Assembly: GCF_014696925.1 (NCBI RefSeq) | Contig: NZ_JACJQY010000014.1 | Coordinates: forward strand, 43,103 to 107,102 | Origin: Phormidium tenue FACHB-1050 | GTDB taxonomy: Bacteria; Cyanobacteriota; Cyanobacteriia; Pseudanabaenales; Pseudanabaenaceae | DNA: 64,000 nt | Reading direction: 5' to 3' | Shown: positions 19,869 to 29,917 of the stretch, piece after piece | How the letters are laid out: every line of letters begins with the position of its first letter | How positions within the stretch are numbered: the first letter of the stretch is position 1 | Translations under genes and position numbers: made by a program | The notes under the pieces: model-generated | Databases searched by the model: none | What the model saw: the letters and a program-made list of their open reading frames with translations, nothing else | What the model was told of the DNA's origin: nothing

Positions 19869-21443
19869 ATGTTAGTGGGCAAAACTTTAAAGAATCGATA
19901 CAAAATCCTCTCAGTTCTTGGCAGTGGAGGTTTTGGTGATACCTACTTAGCGCAAGATATAGATTTGCCAAGTCATCCCACCTGTGTAGTTAAGCAACTC
20001 AAGCCCAAAGACACGAATCCCAATGTTTTGCCGATCGCCAAAGGTTTATTTGATCGGGAAGCGGAATATCTATATAAATTGGGAAATGCTCATACCCAAA
20101 TTCCGAAACTATTTGCCCATTTTGAAGAGAACAATGAGTTTTTTTTGGTGCAAGAATTTGTGGAAGGACATAGCCTTGCTGAAGAGATTCCCATCGGTCA
20201 GCGATTATCAGAGAGTGCTACGACTGCTCTATTAATAGAGATTTTAGAAGTTCTCGCCTTCGTCCATCAAAATAATATTATCCACCGTGATATCAAACTC
20301 ACCAACATTATGCGCCGTCGGCAAGATGGCAAAATCGTTCTCATTGACTTTGGTGCAGTTAAAGACATCAGTGCTTTAAAAACTGACTCCCAAGGTCATA
20401 CCGATGTTACCGTTAGCATTGGCTCCCCCGGATATATGCCTAGCGAGCAAGCAAGGGGTAAACCTCGACTTAGTAGTGATGTCTATGCTGTCGGGATGAT
20501 TGGTATTCAAGCACTTACAGGAATTGCTCCTGATAGTTTGCAAGAAGATGCTAATACAGGCGAGATTTTGTGGCGCGATCGCGCACAGGTCAGTAATGCT
20601 TTTGCCGAAGTACTCCAAAAAATGGTGTTTTCTCATTTCAGTCAGCGTTATAAATCGGCGATCGATGCTTTACATGCGATGCAATCTCTTGGAGCCACTA
20701 ATATTAATAATATTGCACCAACTGAAGCGATCGCTTATCCATTGTTCAGCTCAGATTCGTCACCAACTATAGTTACCAATACAGATGGAGCAACTGCACC
20801 TGCATCTGCACCAACGACACCGCAACACCCTGTCACAACGCCCCATGTCACAGTCTCCACACCTAATCCAGCATTCTCAAAATTTCAACCCTTTCTATGG
20901 TTCGCTTTAACTGGAGTGATCTCAGTTTCGGCAGCGATCGCTACGGTTATGCTCATACCAAAACTAACTAATCAAACTGGAAATAATACTCAAATTGAAG
21001 CTACAAAAACACCAACAAGTTCTCCATCAGTTACTCCAACTACTTCCCCAAGTACAGACATTTCAGAGCCATTAGAGACAGAGACTCCAGAGTCTACACC
21101 TGTAGTTCCAACTAGTAATCCGACCATGATCAGTTTTGGGGCGATCGCCCGTTCCCCATCAACCCAAGATAAAGGTTATTCTTGGAACTATACTTCTCAA
21201 ATAGCGGCTGAAGAAAGAGCCTTGAGCGAATGCGAAAATAATTCTAGTTCAGGAGATTGCAAAATATTAGTTTGGGCGCGGAATGCTTGTATGTCACTAG
21301 CCGAAGGTTCTAATGGTTCAGTAGGCTCAGGCTGGTCAACGGATATGACTGCTGCGGAAAATACCGCAAAACAAGTTTGCCAACAATACAAAGGTGTTGA
21401 TTGTGCAATTACCCGCACAATTTGTCTACCATTTCAACAGTAA
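19869..21443 (+). CDS. Serine/threonine protein kinase with C-terminal DUF4189-like domain
   Basis: LGSGGFGDTYLAQD, IIHRDIKLTNIM, LIDFGAVKD; TM, then SWNYTSQIAAEERALSECE...ARNACMSLAEG. Confidence 0.92.
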   Translation: MLVGKTLKNRYKILSVLGSGGFGDTYLAQDIDLPSHPTCVVKQLKPKDTNPNVLPIAKGLFDREAEYLYKLGNAHTQIPKLFAHFEENNEFFLVQEFVEGHSLAEEIPIGQRLSESATTALLIEILEVLAFVHQNNIIHRDIKLTNIMRRRQDGKIVLIDFGAVKDISALKTDSQGHTDVTVSIGSPGYMPSEQARGKPRLSSDVYAVGMIGIQALTGIAPDSLQEDANTGEILWRDRAQVSNAFAEVLQKMVFSHFSQRYKSAIDALHAMQSLGATNINNIAPTEAIAYPLFSSDSSPTIVTNTDGATAPASAPTTPQHPVTTPHVTVSTPNPAFSKFQPFLWFALTGVISVSAAIATVMLIPKLTNQTGNNTQIEATKTPTSSPSVTPTTSPSTDISEPLETETPESTPVVPTSNPTMISFGAIARSPSTQDKGYSWNYTSQIAAEERALSECENNSSSGDCKILVWARNACMSLAEGSNGSVGSGWSTDMTAAENTAKQVCQQYKGVDCAITRTICLPFQQ

Positions 21444-21486
21444 ACTAAAAAAATGGCGACAAAACTAGCATCTATGCACCATTACT

Positions 21487-23397
21487 ATGGCACTTCCTAC
21501 TGAGTTTAGAGAGATCCTGACTAAGATATTACACAACGCAGCAAAGATATTAGATAAACACCTGCAAGAACTTATACTTGCACAGAATTCGCTGATTCTA
21601 GATCATGAAGTGTTTTTAGTACCTCCTGAAATCATTTCCGATCCAAGGTACTTGTCATTAGAGCTAAATAGAAAAAGTTCTGGATTCAGTAAAACTATTC
21701 TTGATCTATTAAGTGAGTGGCAATTTATCCGCATTTCCAAACAAATTGATGATTTAAAATCCCCTTGGGAATCAAGTCAGATATCAGCTAATTTTAGTCG
21801 TAAAATTCTGGATCGCATTCTCATCGATAATGCTAAGAAACATCGCTTAATAGTTTTGACTGCACCTTTTAAAATAAGCCCTAGCTGTGTAGCTAGTCTC
21901 AGAGAAGATCTTGAGATTGAACTAGCTGAAGACTTAAGAATGTTTTTAAGTAACAATTATCCTTTAGATAGCGAGGAATGTCCAATTGAGTTTTACAGCG
22001 ATCATTTTTACAACACCATTAATAATGACGATATCCATCAACTACAAACAATATTAACTAATATTCCTACATTAATCTTACATAGCAGTATCAGTGACTA
22101 TAAAGCTTACTTTCACCTAAATTTCTGGCTCCCCTATAGTAAATTTATTGTTTCTTATACTTTGCCAGTATGGGCTTGGGAAGAAGCCTGTGAAATCTTA
22201 AAAGCTTCTGGTAAAGAAGAGAAAATAGCCTTGAGAATTATCCGTCAAATCATTATTTCAATCCAAGAATTTCTAGCATCTTTTATTTCTGACTGGTACT
22301 ATTTACACTTAAATCCCTACTATTTACCCAAATTATTACAACCTCATAATATATTAACTACTCAATATTTTGATACAGATTTACTTGCTCCCTATATTGA
22401 TATTCTTAAGAAGATTCAGAGTCAGCAACAATTAACAAATGAAAATCTATTAAAAACATTCTCTAATCAACAAAAAAGCACTAGCAAAAAACTTATCCAA
22501 AAAGTTAAAGAATGGTCTTTAAGTAGTGTACTTACTACCCATTCTGGATGTGTTCATTCCCTTGCTTTTAATAGCGATCGCAGTATCTTACTAAGTGGAG
22601 GTAGTGATAGTGTAGTCAGACTCTGGCATCCTAGTACTGGTAAGGTAAGCTTAAGTTTAAAAGGACATATAGGCGATGTTTTTGCTGTAGCGGTAAGCGG
22701 TAATGACAAATATTTTGCTAGTAGTGGTAGTGATTGCAAAGTATTGGTATGGAATTTAGGTAAGCTGCAAGAACCAATTTGTTTTAATGAACACTCTGCA
22801 TATGTAAGTTCTCTTGTTTTTTGTCCAGACAATCGATTGTTGGCAAGTGGCAGCTATGACAACTCAATTCATATTTGGGATCTATGGTCAAGTAAAACAT
22901 TTCGAGTTCTCACTGGACATTCTTCCTATGTAACTTCGCTCGCTTTTAATACTAAAGGTGATCTTTTAGCCAGTGGTAGCTATGATTGCTCAATTCGGCT
23001 CTGGAACCCTTCAGAAAAAAAATCAAAACTTACACTTACAGGGCATACAGATTATGTCAACTGTATTGCCTTTAGTCCTTTTAATGATTTGCTTGCTAGT
23101 GGTAGTCGTGACGGTACGATCAGGCTATGGCGACCAGAGACTGGAACTACGATCGCCATTCTCAAAGGACATACTGCGGGTGTTAACTCTCTGACGTTTA
23201 GTCCTAATGGCGATATTCTCGTTAGTGGCAGTAGCGATCGCTCAGTTAGATTATGGAATACGAAAATTGGTGAAGAGATAGGGATTCTGACGGTAGGATC
23301 ACATCCAATTCTCTGCGTACATTTCTCTAAAGACGGCAAACAGTTAGCAATGGGCAGTAGTTGGACTGATAACATTAAGATTTGGAACTGTAGCTAA
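21487..23397 (+). CDS. WD40 repeat protein with uncharacterised N-terminal domain
   Basis: At least six WD40 blades (VHSLAFNSDRSILLSGGSDSVVRLWHP...); about 320 residues N-terminal without a recognised motif. Confidence 0.88.
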   Translation: MALPTEFREILTKILHNAAKILDKHLQELILAQNSLILDHEVFLVPPEIISDPRYLSLELNRKSSGFSKTILDLLSEWQFIRISKQIDDLKSPWESSQISANFSRKILDRILIDNAKKHRLIVLTAPFKISPSCVASLREDLEIELAEDLRMFLSNNYPLDSEECPIEFYSDHFYNTINNDDIHQLQTILTNIPTLILHSSISDYKAYFHLNFWLPYSKFIVSYTLPVWAWEEACEILKASGKEEKIALRIIRQIIISIQEFLASFISDWYYLHLNPYYLPKLLQPHNILTTQYFDTDLLAPYIDILKKIQSQQQLTNENLLKTFSNQQKSTSKKLIQKVKEWSLSSVLTTHSGCVHSLAFNSDRSILLSGGSDSVVRLWHPSTGKVSLSLKGHIGDVFAVAVSGNDKYFASSGSDCKVLVWNLGKLQEPICFNEHSAYVSSLVFCPDNRLLASGSYDNSIHIWDLWSSKTFRVLTGHSSYVTSLAFNTKGDLLASGSYDCSIRLWNPSEKKSKLTLTGHTDYVNCIAFSPFNDLLASGSRDGTIRLWRPETGTTIAILKGHTAGVNSLTFSPNGDILVSGSSDRSVRLWNTKIGEEIGILTVGSHPILCVHFSKDGKQLAMGSSWTDNIKIWNCS

Positions 23398-23400
23398 TCT

Positions 23401-23435
23401 CAACACACAAAATGGCGCAGCCATTTTATGTGTTG
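23401..23435. repeat. 16-bp-arm hairpin (1 mismatch)
   Basis: CAACACACAAAATGGC-GCA-GCCATTTTATGTGTTG. Confidence 0.92.
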
Positions 23436-23538
23436 AAAACCCTTACTAAATTTGGTTCTTATCTCAAAAGGTAGGCAGCGCTTTGCGCCGCCTACCTTTA
23501 TTTAGGCGTTAATATACCTGACACACTAAAGCTCTAAG

Positions 23539-23633
23539 CCCTCACCCCTAGCCCCTCTCCCGCAGGAGAGGGGAACAAGAAATCTAATATTTCTCCCCTT
23601 CTCCCGCGGGAGAAGGGGTTGGGGGATGAGGGG
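23539..23633. repeat. Intergenic CCCTCACCCC-type dispersed repeat
   Basis: CCCTCACCCCTAGCCCCTCTCCCGCAGGAGAGGGG...CTCCCCTTCTCCCGCGGGAGAAGGGGTTGGGGGATGAGGG. Confidence 0.8.
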
Positions 23634-23670
23634 TGCGTCAAGTATATGAACGCCTTTATTTAGGGTTGAT

Positions 23671-26349
23671 TTAGACAAGACTTTTTAGTTCGATTAGCGC
23701 ACTAACTTTAGTGACTAGTTCTAAGGTTGAGAAGCCTTTAGTAAGATAATCAGTTGCACCAAGACGACTTGTCTCGCGTGACCATTCTTCCGCAAGACGG
23801 GATGAAATCACCAGAATCGGCATATCTAATCCTGCTTGACGACAGCGATCAATCAGCGTGAATCCATCCATACGCGGCATCTCAATATCCGTAATTAGCA
23901 AAGCAGGTTGACTGTGGCGTTGTAGCCATTGCCAAGCATCCATACCATCATCGCAAGTTGTAATTTCGTATCCTTGTGGCGACAAGCCACTTTCAATACG
24001 GCGACGCATTAGAGCGGCATCATCTACGACTAAAATTTGTCGATCGCTGGATAGATCAAGGAAAGAAGCTGTTGACTGAGAACTAGAAATCGTGAGGTGT
24101 TCAATACCTGATGAGAAGAAGGCTTCCACAAAGGAAAGTGCATCAATGACAGGAATCAGCTTCCCGTCAGGCATCAAGCTCATCCCGATTAAACCAATTG
24201 GAGCAACCAGAGGCGCAGGAATTGGATTTACCAATAGATCACTCTGTCCAGCTAGGGTATCGGCAATTAACCAAACGCCACGATCGCTATCTGATTGCTT
24301 TGTTCGCACAGCGATCGCCGATGGCAGAAGTGTGCGGGTTTCAGTTTGTCCTTGCCAATATTGATAGAGATCGATCGCGGGTATTTTTCCTTTCTCCTCT
24401 TGTACTTCAATGGTGTAATCTGAGCGATCGGTCTTTTGCCAGAGTAGACTCTCAACGAGGGTAGTTGTGTAAATTTCGGAAGTGGGAACTGCAAAAGTGC
24501 GATCGCCTGCTTGCAAGAGCATACAGCGTACAAACAAATGCGGTACGGGAATCTGAATCGTAAAAGCTGTACCTTTGCCAAGTTGAGAGATAAGGCTAAG
24601 TTTGCCATTCATCAGTGCGACTTGGCTTGCCACCACATCCATACCCACACCCCGACCAGAAATATCACTAACGACGGTAGTGGAAGTAAAGCCTGACTGA
24701 CAGAGTACGCTCAATAGACGTTCAGAAGTGCTAGTATCCGTCAGTGGCAATCCTTTGGATTGGGCAATTTGACTAATGCGAACGGGATCAATGCCCCTTC
24801 CATCATCGCGAATGCTAAGGTCAAACATACTGCCTCTCCGTTTCAGAGACATTTCGATTTTGCCCTGTAGCGATTTGCCTAATTTCTCCCGTTCGGGCGC
24901 ATCTTCGATGCCATGATCGTAGGAATTACGCAATAAATGGAGTAGCACAGGTTCTAAGCTGCGAAGTGTGCCTGCATCAAGTTCCAATTGCTCACCAATA
25001 ATCGTAAACTGTACGACTTTACCAACACGAGTCATTAAATCGCGTAAAATCCCTCTCGATCTAAAAGCAAGAGTTGAGAAGGGAACAAGGCGACTTTCTT
25101 CGATGGTTTGTTGGAGATTGCGTAAGCTGCGGTCAAGGTTTTGAATACTGTCGGCAGTTCGCCTTGCCGATTCACCTGTTTCTGAGCCTAGTTCAATTAA
25201 GCGCAGACTAATTTCTAGTAAGCGGTTAATGGCGGTATATCCTTGACGATAGCGCTCAATTTTTAATCCATCCTGCTCCCCTGATGAATCTAGTAATGCA
25301 TAATCATCTTGAACTTCGCGTAATTGGGTAATGTATTGAACACTGTTTTGCGCGAGTGAGACTAACGGCAATAGATTCGAGTAAACCGATTGATAAAAAC
25401 CTTGTGTGGCACGGGTTGCCATTAAGGTTTCCACTAGATACTGGGACGATCGCTCTAGGCGATCGAGTGGCACAGGAATTTGAATGTCCGCCGTTGGTGA
25501 AACTGGTGCATAAGTAAATGCAGGAACTTCATTCACAGCGATTGAAGTTGATTCTATGCTTAGAAGAGAGGGCGCTGTTGCTTCTTGTTCAGCTTCAAAA
25601 ATCCCACCTTGACGTGCGCTTTCTTTGACTTTTTTCAGAAAGGGCATCCATTCTGCGTGCCATTGCTCACAATCTAGGCGATCGCATAGCTCACTCCCTT
25701 TTTGTAAAAACTCATGCCAAGTTGCTGCCAAGCTTATTTCTGTACCAATTTCTTGTAACTGGGCTATAGTTTGCTTAGCGATCTCACAAGCTTCGGTCGG
25801 AACCTCGCCTGTCAGAGGCAAGTCTTCGATCGCCATTTCTAGCTCAAGCGTCACCAAATCAAAACCTTGATCAGCAAATTCTTGCTGAACTTGACGCATT
25901 TCGTTCCATTCAGGTAAATATTTAGATTGAATGCGATCGCGTAGAGTTTGAATATAGTTAACTGCTGCTTCGGGGTCGCTGAGTTCCCCCATCTGAACTG
26001 CACCGATCAGTAACTCACCAGCTTCGATCAAAGACTTAGCTAATTCGCCATCAGCCAAAGGTGGTGCAACATCTAGATAACGCAGATCGGAAAGAACATC
26101 CTCTAGTATTGTGGAAACTTGAAGTACCGCTTGAAAACCTACAGTAACAGAACCACCTTTAATCGTGTGTACACAGCGATATAACTGCTGAATATCTTCA
26201 CGCCAACAGGCTATGCTTAACTGATGCACAGTCTGCACATAGAGTTGCAAATATTTCTGGGTATCTAATTCAAATAGGGTACGCAGTTCTTCTTGCAGTT
26301 GTAAATCATCAAATTCAGAATTTGGCATTATTTCGCTATTCGCTATCAA
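23671..26349 (-). CDS. CheA-type hybrid histidine kinase (HPt, HATPase, CheW-like, receiver)
   Basis: CVHTIKGGSVTVGF HPt; LLRNSYDHGIED, DDGRGID, GRGVGMDVV; C-terminal ILVVDDAALMRRRIE...LITDIEMPRMDG receiver. Confidence 0.93.
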   Translation of the reverse strand: MIANSEIMPNSEFDDLQLQEELRTLFELDTQKYLQLYVQTVHQLSIACWREDIQQLYRCVHTIKGGSVTVGFQAVLQVSTILEDVLSDLRYLDVAPPLADGELAKSLIEAGELLIGAVQMGELSDPEAAVNYIQTLRDRIQSKYLPEWNEMRQVQQEFADQGFDLVTLELEMAIEDLPLTGEVPTEACEIAKQTIAQLQEIGTEISLAATWHEFLQKGSELCDRLDCEQWHAEWMPFLKKVKESARQGGIFEAEQEATAPSLLSIESTSIAVNEVPAFTYAPVSPTADIQIPVPLDRLERSSQYLVETLMATRATQGFYQSVYSNLLPLVSLAQNSVQYITQLREVQDDYALLDSSGEQDGLKIERYRQGYTAINRLLEISLRLIELGSETGESARRTADSIQNLDRSLRNLQQTIEESRLVPFSTLAFRSRGILRDLMTRVGKVVQFTIIGEQLELDAGTLRSLEPVLLHLLRNSYDHGIEDAPEREKLGKSLQGKIEMSLKRRGSMFDLSIRDDGRGIDPVRISQIAQSKGLPLTDTSTSERLLSVLCQSGFTSTTVVSDISGRGVGMDVVASQVALMNGKLSLISQLGKGTAFTIQIPVPHLFVRCMLLQAGDRTFAVPTSEIYTTTLVESLLWQKTDRSDYTIEVQEEKGKIPAIDLYQYWQGQTETRTLLPSAIAVRTKQSDSDRGVWLIADTLAGQSDLLVNPIPAPLVAPIGLIGMSLMPDGKLIPVIDALSFVEAFFSSGIEHLTISSSQSTASFLDLSSDRQILVVDDAALMRRRIESGLSPQGYEITTCDDGMDAWQWLQRHSQPALLITDIEMPRMDGFTLIDRCRQAGLDMPILVISSRLAEEWSRETSRLGATDYLTKGFSTLELVTKVSALIELKSLV

Positions 26350-26368
26350 TTTGTGATTAAGGTCTGCG

Positions 26369-26413
26369 ATAGATTTTTTGTGGCTCGGCTTCGCTGAGCC
26401 ATAAAAAATCTAT
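26369..26413. repeat. 21-bp-arm hairpin (1-2 mismatches) overlapping MCP stop
   Basis: ATAGATTTTTTGTGGCTCGGC-TTC-GCTGAGCCATAAAAAATCTAT. Confidence 0.92.
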
Positions 26414-28020
26414 CTGTCAGTAATCGATTCCATCTCGTCCATTTCCGAAATCTGCATTTCTAGCATTGGTGGTAAACGGAAAAACTGCACCCTTTCTAGT
26501 AGTTGCCTTGCCAACATTCCCATTTTGCCCGATTGATCGCGGGTAAATTGGGCTTGAGAAGCAGAGCGTTCTGCGATCGCTTCAATATCTTGGATCGAGG
26601 CTAAGCTAAATTTGACGGCTTCCGCAATTGAGCGTGATGAATCAGTTACGGCAACGCCAATTTCGGCTAACTCTTCAGTTACAGTGGCAATGTTAGTAAA
26701 TGACTGCTCCGAACTATTCACACTATTAGTGAAGTCCGACACAAGACTATTTACATCGCGCACGTCTTGATCAATCCCCGACACAACCACATCCACAAAT
26801 CCCGTCCTTTGTTGCAGTACTACTAGCCCCTGATTGGTTTGAGTTGCCAAGTTATTTACCTGTGAGGCGATCGCTTCAAATTCCCTTGCGACGGAGACAA
26901 ATTGTTCAGGATCGCGCTGTTCTAGCGCCCTTGCTGCCACCATGGAGGCATTGGTCGCCAAAACCTGAGTTAAGGAGGCAAGGCGTTTTTGATCCAACAC
27001 AAATTGTTTCGCAAGCGCCACGAATTCCCCTAGATTTTTAATTCTTTGCACCATCTGCACCGTTGCTGCTTGCAGAGACTCAATCGAAGCTGTCAAGTAA
27101 ATAATTTGTTCCTCCCCTTGTCGCACGGCTGATCGCACCCTCTGCACAGCTTTGTTGGCAGCGATCGCTTGTTGGGCTGCATCTTGAGCCAACTGGTTTA
27201 CATCCTCAATTCCTAAACGGGCTTGCACCACCAGTGCTTCCTGTTGCTCAGCATTTTGGGATACCGCGATCGCTAACTGCTCAAGGCGATCGGTGCGGAG
27301 CGTTACCTGTTGAGCAGTCTGCAACACTGCGGCAAGTACCTCAGCCAACTGCTCTGATAGACGATTGAGCGTATCCGCAATTAAACCAGTTGCGTGGGGA
27401 CTGACCTCAGCCTTAGCCGTCAAATCTCCCATCTCCAGTTCTGAAACTACATCCAACAAGTGCGAAATTTCATCTTGAAAAATATTATTTTGGACTTCAG
27501 CCTCGACTTGAGCCGAAGACTGCTCTTGCTTATTTTGGGCAAGGTTAAAAGTCATCTGGTTAAAAATATCAGCTAACTTGCCAATTTCATCCTTTGCCCC
27601 AAGCTCTACATTTGCGCCAAAGTCCCCTGTGGCATATTGCCTAGCGATCGCTTCTAGCCCCCGAATCCTCTTGCTAAGGGTACTACCGATAAATAAACCA
27701 AATATCGCACTAATCACAATCAAAATCACCCCTAAACCAAACACAAATAAGGTGGCATCGGATAGTTTCCTTTGAGCCTCTTGGTTGACAATCGGCGCGA
27801 GACTGTTATTTAGATACAAAGCGGCGATCGCAAAGCCAATTAAGGATAAAAAGCTAGTTGAACCGATCGCAAAGAGGATTTTGGCGCTAATCGGTAAATT
27901 ATTTAACCAACTGCTCTTATTGGAAGCTTGTCTAGATATCGGGGCAGCAGCAGCAACAGCAGCCTTCCTCTTTCTTTTTGCATTCGCTTTTTTGCTTGAA
28001 AAGGGAGGTTTATTTGCCAT
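26410..28020 (-). CDS. PilJ-like methyl-accepting chemotaxis protein
   Basis: Two TM, HAMP (STLSKRIRGLEAIARQYATGDF), coiled-coil MCP signalling region. Confidence 0.85.
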   Translation of the reverse strand: MANKPPFSSKKANAKRKRKAAVAAAAPISRQASNKSSWLNNLPISAKILFAIGSTSFLSLIGFAIAALYLNNSLAPIVNQEAQRKLSDATLFVFGLGVILIVISAIFGLFIGSTLSKRIRGLEAIARQYATGDFGANVELGAKDEIGKLADIFNQMTFNLAQNKQEQSSAQVEAEVQNNIFQDEISHLLDVVSELEMGDLTAKAEVSPHATGLIADTLNRLSEQLAEVLAAVLQTAQQVTLRTDRLEQLAIAVSQNAEQQEALVVQARLGIEDVNQLAQDAAQQAIAANKAVQRVRSAVRQGEEQIIYLTASIESLQAATVQMVQRIKNLGEFVALAKQFVLDQKRLASLTQVLATNASMVAARALEQRDPEQFVSVAREFEAIASQVNNLATQTNQGLVVLQQRTGFVDVVVSGIDQDVRDVNSLVSDFTNSVNSSEQSFTNIATVTEELAEIGVAVTDSSRSIAEAVKFSLASIQDIEAIAERSASQAQFTRDQSGKMGMLARQLLERVQFFRLPPMLEMQISEMDEMESITDR

Positions 28021-28172
28021 ATATCAACATATTCAACAGTTTAGCAATGTCAAAGATCAGAATAATTTGAAGTTTGCTGATTAGTAAACCGTCAATTATC
28101 TTGTCTTTTAGGTTGGATGTTAACAACATACAGCTTTGTGTTGAAACTCTTGAGTGTGCTTGGCAACAATGT

Positions 28173-28231
28173 CAAAACCAATTTTAGAGTTTTCAACGCC
28201 TACGGCGTTGAAAACTCTAAAATTGGTTTTG
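28173..28231. repeat. Perfect 28-bp-arm hairpin
   Basis: CAAAACCAATTTTAGAGTTTTCAACGCC-TAC-GGCGTTGAAAACTCTAAAATTGGTTTTG. Confidence 0.96.
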
Positions 28232-28314
28232 TTGCTCTCTTAGCAGCTATAAAGCAAATGTCAGCAAGTTCCTGTATTCTTGACTATTACAGCAATTACT
28301 GCTCAAACGAACCA

Positions 28315-28365
28315 CAAGAAAATTTTTGAAAGGGTTGCAAAGCAACCCTTTCAAAAATTTTCTTG
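28315..28365. repeat. Perfect 24-bp-arm leader hairpin upstream of murD
   Basis: CAAGAAAATTTTTGAAAGGGTTGC-AAA-GCAACCCTTTCAAAAATTTTCTTG. Confidence 0.96.
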
Positions 28366-28431
28366 GATTGTTTTTGATCGAAAAGCGCTGTAACTTTTTA
28401 ATTTAATAAATTTATAAATCAAGCGATCGCC

Positions 28432-29832
28432 ATGCATCAAGCGTATGTACTGGGACTGGGACAGTCTGGAATTTCTGCGGCAAAACTCCTCAAAGCTGAT
28501 GGCTGGCAAGTGACAGTTAGTGATAGTCAAGCAAGTGCTAGCCTAGAGCAACGTAAGCAAGCCTTAGAGTCAGCAGGAATTGCAGTTGAGCTTGGAGGAT
28601 TTCCTGACTTTGTCAAAATAGTTGAGTCGGGACAAAGCGTGGATCTTGTCACTGTTAGTCCTGGGGTTCCTTGGGATTGCCCTGCGGTGGAACAAGCGCG
28701 ATCGCTTGGTATTGATACGATCGGGGAGATCGAACTAGCTTGGCGCTACCTCAAGCATATTCCTTGGGTGGGTATCACAGGGACTAACGGCAAGACGACC
28801 GTGACATCTTTGACGGCAGCAATTTTTCAGGCGGCAGGGCTAAAGGCGATCGCCTGTGGCAATATTGGCTTTCCCGCTTGCGAAATTGCTTTACAAGTCT
28901 TGCAGAAACAACTTCAGCCTGATTGGATTATTGCAGAGTTAAGCAGTTATCAGATTGAGTCCATCCAGACAGTCAAACCTCAAATTGGCATCTGGACAAC
29001 CTTTACCCCCGATCATCTTAATCGTCACTACACCCTTGAGGCATATCGAGATATTAAGGCAAGCTTGATCGATCAATCCGCTCATATTGTCCTCAACGGC
29101 AATGATCCGTACTTAGAGAATTTTGGGGCAGCCATGTGGCCAAAAGCGATCTGGACAGGGATTGACGATCAGGTGGTAGAAGCGATCGCCGATGGTGCTT
29201 GTATTGAAAAGGGCTGGGTCAAGTTTCGGGGTGAGCCAGTTTTCCCGATCTCACACTGGACGCTTTTGGGAAGCCATAATCGTCAAAATTTATTGATGTC
29301 GGTAGCCGCCGCCAAGCTGGCAGGGATTGAGGCAGAACATATTGATTTTGCCATTTCTAATTTTCAAGGTGTTCCCCATCGCCTTGAGCATGTGTGCTTT
29401 TATGAAGGAATTGCCTTTATTAATGACAGCAAAGCCACAAATTATGATGCTGCTGAAGTAGGTTTAAGAGCAGTAAAGCCCCCTGTAGTTTTGATTGCGG
29501 GTGGTCAACCAAAGCAAGGTGATGCGAGTGCATGGCTAGAGCAAATTCGCCAAAGAGCGATCAGAGTATTATTAATAGGTGAAGCTGCGTCATTGTTTGC
29601 GGAAATGCTCAAAGACGTAGGGTTTAAAAATTATGAAATAGTAGACACTCTTGAGAACGCAGTCAAACAAGCAGCTCATATTGCCCATAGTCGCGCTCAT
29701 AATCACCCTAGTCAGCCTTTGCCAACTGTGCTATTCTCACCCGCATGTGCTAGCTTTGACCAGTTTGCTAATTTCGAGCAACGTGGCGATCGCTTCCGCC
29801 AACTTTGCCAAGAGCTTAGGGCTGCGCCGTAA
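28432..29832 (+). CDS. murD: UDP-N-acetylmuramoylalanine--D-glutamate ligase
   Basis: GLGQSGISAAKLL, GITGTNGKTTVTSL, FTPDHLNRH, FINDSKATNYDA. Confidence 0.97.
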   Translation: MHQAYVLGLGQSGISAAKLLKADGWQVTVSDSQASASLEQRKQALESAGIAVELGGFPDFVKIVESGQSVDLVTVSPGVPWDCPAVEQARSLGIDTIGEIELAWRYLKHIPWVGITGTNGKTTVTSLTAAIFQAAGLKAIACGNIGFPACEIALQVLQKQLQPDWIIAELSSYQIESIQTVKPQIGIWTTFTPDHLNRHYTLEAYRDIKASLIDQSAHIVLNGNDPYLENFGAAMWPKAIWTGIDDQVVEAIADGACIEKGWVKFRGEPVFPISHWTLLGSHNRQNLLMSVAAAKLAGIEAEHIDFAISNFQGVPHRLEHVCFYEGIAFINDSKATNYDAAEVGLRAVKPPVVLIAGGQPKQGDASAWLEQIRQRAIRVLLIGEAASLFAEMLKDVGFKNYEIVDTLENAVKQAAHIAHSRAHNHPSQPLPTVLFSPACASFDQFANFEQRGDRFRQLCQELRAAP

Positions 29833-29917
29833 AATAAAGAATCGATAGTTGGTAACATGGCTTCGCCGCTCTCCCAACTATCGATTCTTGTAGACAGAAT
29901 TTCGCCAAGATATAGTC

